The notes below the pieces were generated by a model. The model was not told the DNA's origin. It saw nothing but the letters and a program-made list of their open reading frames with translations, and ran no database searches. Positions 34,179 through 35,138 of a stretch of DNA of 35,138 nucleotides are shown one piece after another. The translations under genes were made by a program, and so were the position numbers. Origin of the DNA: Bradyrhizobium sp. NAS80.1 (GTDB taxonomy: Bacteria > Pseudomonadota > Alphaproteobacteria > Rhizobiales > Xanthobacteraceae); contig NZ_LGHL01000115.1 in the NCBI RefSeq assembly GCF_001908205.1, forward strand, positions 1 to 35,138. Direction: 5' to 3'. The first letter of the stretch is position 1. Each line of letters starts with the position of its first letter.

Positions 34179-34826
34179 ATGTCTGACGCTTCGTCACCCG
34201 GTACCGCTCCCGATATGCTCGAACTCGCGGCGCTCCTGTGCTCGCGGGTCTGCCATGATCTCATCAGCCCTGTCGGCGCCATCGTCAACGGGCTCGAAGT
34301 GCTCGATGACGATCCCAAGCCTGAGGACCGCGAATTCGCGCTCGACCTGATTCGCAAGAGCGCCAAGACGGCCTCCGCTCGCCTCCAGTTCTGCCGCCTT
34401 GCCTTCGGCGCGGCCGGCTCGTCCGGCGCGCAGATCGACCTCGGCGATGCCCAGACCATGGCGCGCGGCCACATCGAGGACGGCAAGTGCACAATCACGT
34501 GGAATCTCCCGCGGCTGCTGCTGCCGAAGAATCGCGTCAAGCTGCTGCTCAACATGCTTGTCGTTGCCCAGCACACGATTCCGCGCGGTGGCACGCTGAC
34601 GATCGATCCGATCGGCGAGGGCGAGACCATGAGCTTCCGCGTCACCGCAACCGGACACAATGCGCGCGTGCCGCAGAACATCGCCGAACTCCTGAGCGGC
34701 GAACGCGGCCCGGCCGCGGATGCGCACGCCATCCAGCCTTACTATACGCGGCTGTTGGCACAGGCCTGCGGGCTCACCGTGAAGCTCGCGCCGGAAGGCG
34801 ACGCCATCACCGTTACGGCTTCGTAA
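34179..34826 (+). CDS. chpT: Histidine phosphotransferase ChpT
   Basis: Passes phosphate from the kinase CckA to CtrA and CpdR in the alphaproteobacterial cell-cycle relay. The dimerisation helix carries the phospho-acceptor His in SRVCHDLISPVGAIVNGLEV (His26). A degenerate ATPase-like C-terminal domain follows (LPKNRVKLLLNMLVVAQHTI, and a tail with YYTRLLAQACGLTVKL). 215 residues fits the family. ATG 34179 is preferred over upstream in-frame ATGs, since the family starts shortly before the ELAALLCSR helix, and it has AGGA a few bases upstream. The next gene is cheA, an arrangement common in rhizobia. Confidence 0.9.
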   Translation: MSDASSPGTAPDMLELAALLCSRVCHDLISPVGAIVNGLEVLDDDPKPEDREFALDLIRKSAKTASARLQFCRLAFGAAGSSGAQIDLGDAQTMARGHIEDGKCTITWNLPRLLLPKNRVKLLLNMLVVAQHTIPRGGTLTIDPIGEGETMSFRVTATGHNARVPQNIAELLSGERGPAADAHAIQPYYTRLLAQACGLTVKLAPEGDAITVTAS

Positions 34827-34865
34827 CCGCGCCCGTCGCTCTCAAACTGTTAATCGAATCTTTAC

Positions 34866-34894
34866 AAGGCGCTTCGGCTTGTCCGGAGCGCCTT
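34866..34894 (+). terminator. Stem-loop after chpT, likely terminator
   Basis: AAGGCGCTTCGG (34866-34877) pairs with CCGGAGCGCCTT (34883-34894), twelve pairs with one G-U, loop CTTGT. The following ATCTCTTTGTT is only moderately T-rich. It would separate chpT from cheA. Confidence 0.65.
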
Positions 34895-35024
34895 ATCTCT
34901 TTGTTGGTTCCGTTCTTTCGCACATACTCAACCATTATTAAACGCTTTGCGGTGAAGCTGGCCCCATTCCAAAATGGCGCATCACGCCTTTGTGCGCGCG
35001 CTCCCTGTATGAAGGCCTGTTTTC

Positions 35025-35138
35025 ATGGACGATCTGTTGCGGGAGTTTTTGACGGAGACCAGCGAGAGCCTGGACACCGTCGACAATCAGCTGGTGAAGT
35101 TCGAGCAGGAGCCGAACAACGCCAAGATTCTGGATAAC
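35025..35138 (+). CDS. cheA: Chemotaxis histidine kinase CheA, N-terminal start (cut by window)
   Basis: The first 38 codons read MDDLLREFLTETSESLDTVD and continue into the first HPt helix (QLVKFEQEP), the standard opening of rhizobial CheA. CheA autophosphorylates and passes phosphate to CheY/CheB. The phospho-acceptor His lies beyond the window. No strong ribosome site is seen (GAAGG about ten bases upstream). Confidence 0.85.
   Translation, partial: MDDLLREFLTETSESLDTVDNQLVKFEQEPNNAKILDN

Noticed and set aside
1..35138. CRISPR array, intact insertion sequence, prophage or integrase
   Set aside because: No regularly spaced repeats and no transposase, integrase or phage structural motifs were recognised on either strand.

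Overview
The window looks like a chromosomal segment of a GC-rich alphaproteobacterium, most likely Bradyrhizobium or a close relative. The evidence is the right-hand block (EipA/DUF1134, YHS protein, CysQ, the phosphotransferase ChpT, the start of CheA), which is typical core gene content of the Rhizobiales. This is inferred from gene families and codon style; no database search was possible.

Layout. (1) 1-2843: the end of a fused ABC-2 permease and its HlyD-type adaptor, an exporter operon. (2) 2844-4826: decayed DNA with a CoxM-like remnant, an intact psiE-type gene, and a direct repeat of about 120 bp that duplicates the leader and start region of the next operon. (3) 4827-10711: a tight six-gene operon. 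It has a Tat-exported molybdopterin hydroxylase subunit (IorB type), a 55-residue single-helix protein, subunits II and I of a B-type (ba3-like) haem-copper oxidase, a membrane-anchored dihaem cytochrome c, and the [2Fe-2S] subunit (IorA type). The genes read as a complete periplasmic chain from organic substrate through Mo, Fe-S, cytochrome c and CuA to O2. This is the most exciting system in the window. (4) 10720-23631: a gene graveyard with a few intact genes. Dead or chimeric genes are a hydroxyacyl-CoA dehydrogenase tail, a Zn-alcohol dehydrogenase joined to an SDR tail, an aminoglycoside-phosphotransferase-like gene, a MalT/LuxR-type regulator, a GMC oxidoreductase broken at a poly-C run, and an enoyl-CoA hydratase start joined to a broken EAL domain. 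Intact genes are a quinone oxidoreductase, an SDR and a PAS-GGDEF-EAL protein. (5) 24314-29475: a minus-strand three-gene operon (small partner protein, Cys-rich GMC oxidoreductase, VioB-type ferritin-like protein) with a divergent secreted amidohydrolase. (6) 29476-30376: a mostly non-coding stretch with a candidate small ORF, a good terminator and tRNA-Val(CAC). (7) 30537-35138: the core block.

The decayed accessory region lies between the exporter operon and the 3' side of tRNA-Val, as expected of an old genomic island, but no integrase or att duplication was recognised. The intact accessory genes are strongly biased to oxidoreductases (Mo hydroxylase, two GMC proteins, SDR, quinone reductase), suggesting a catabolic island that has partly eroded.
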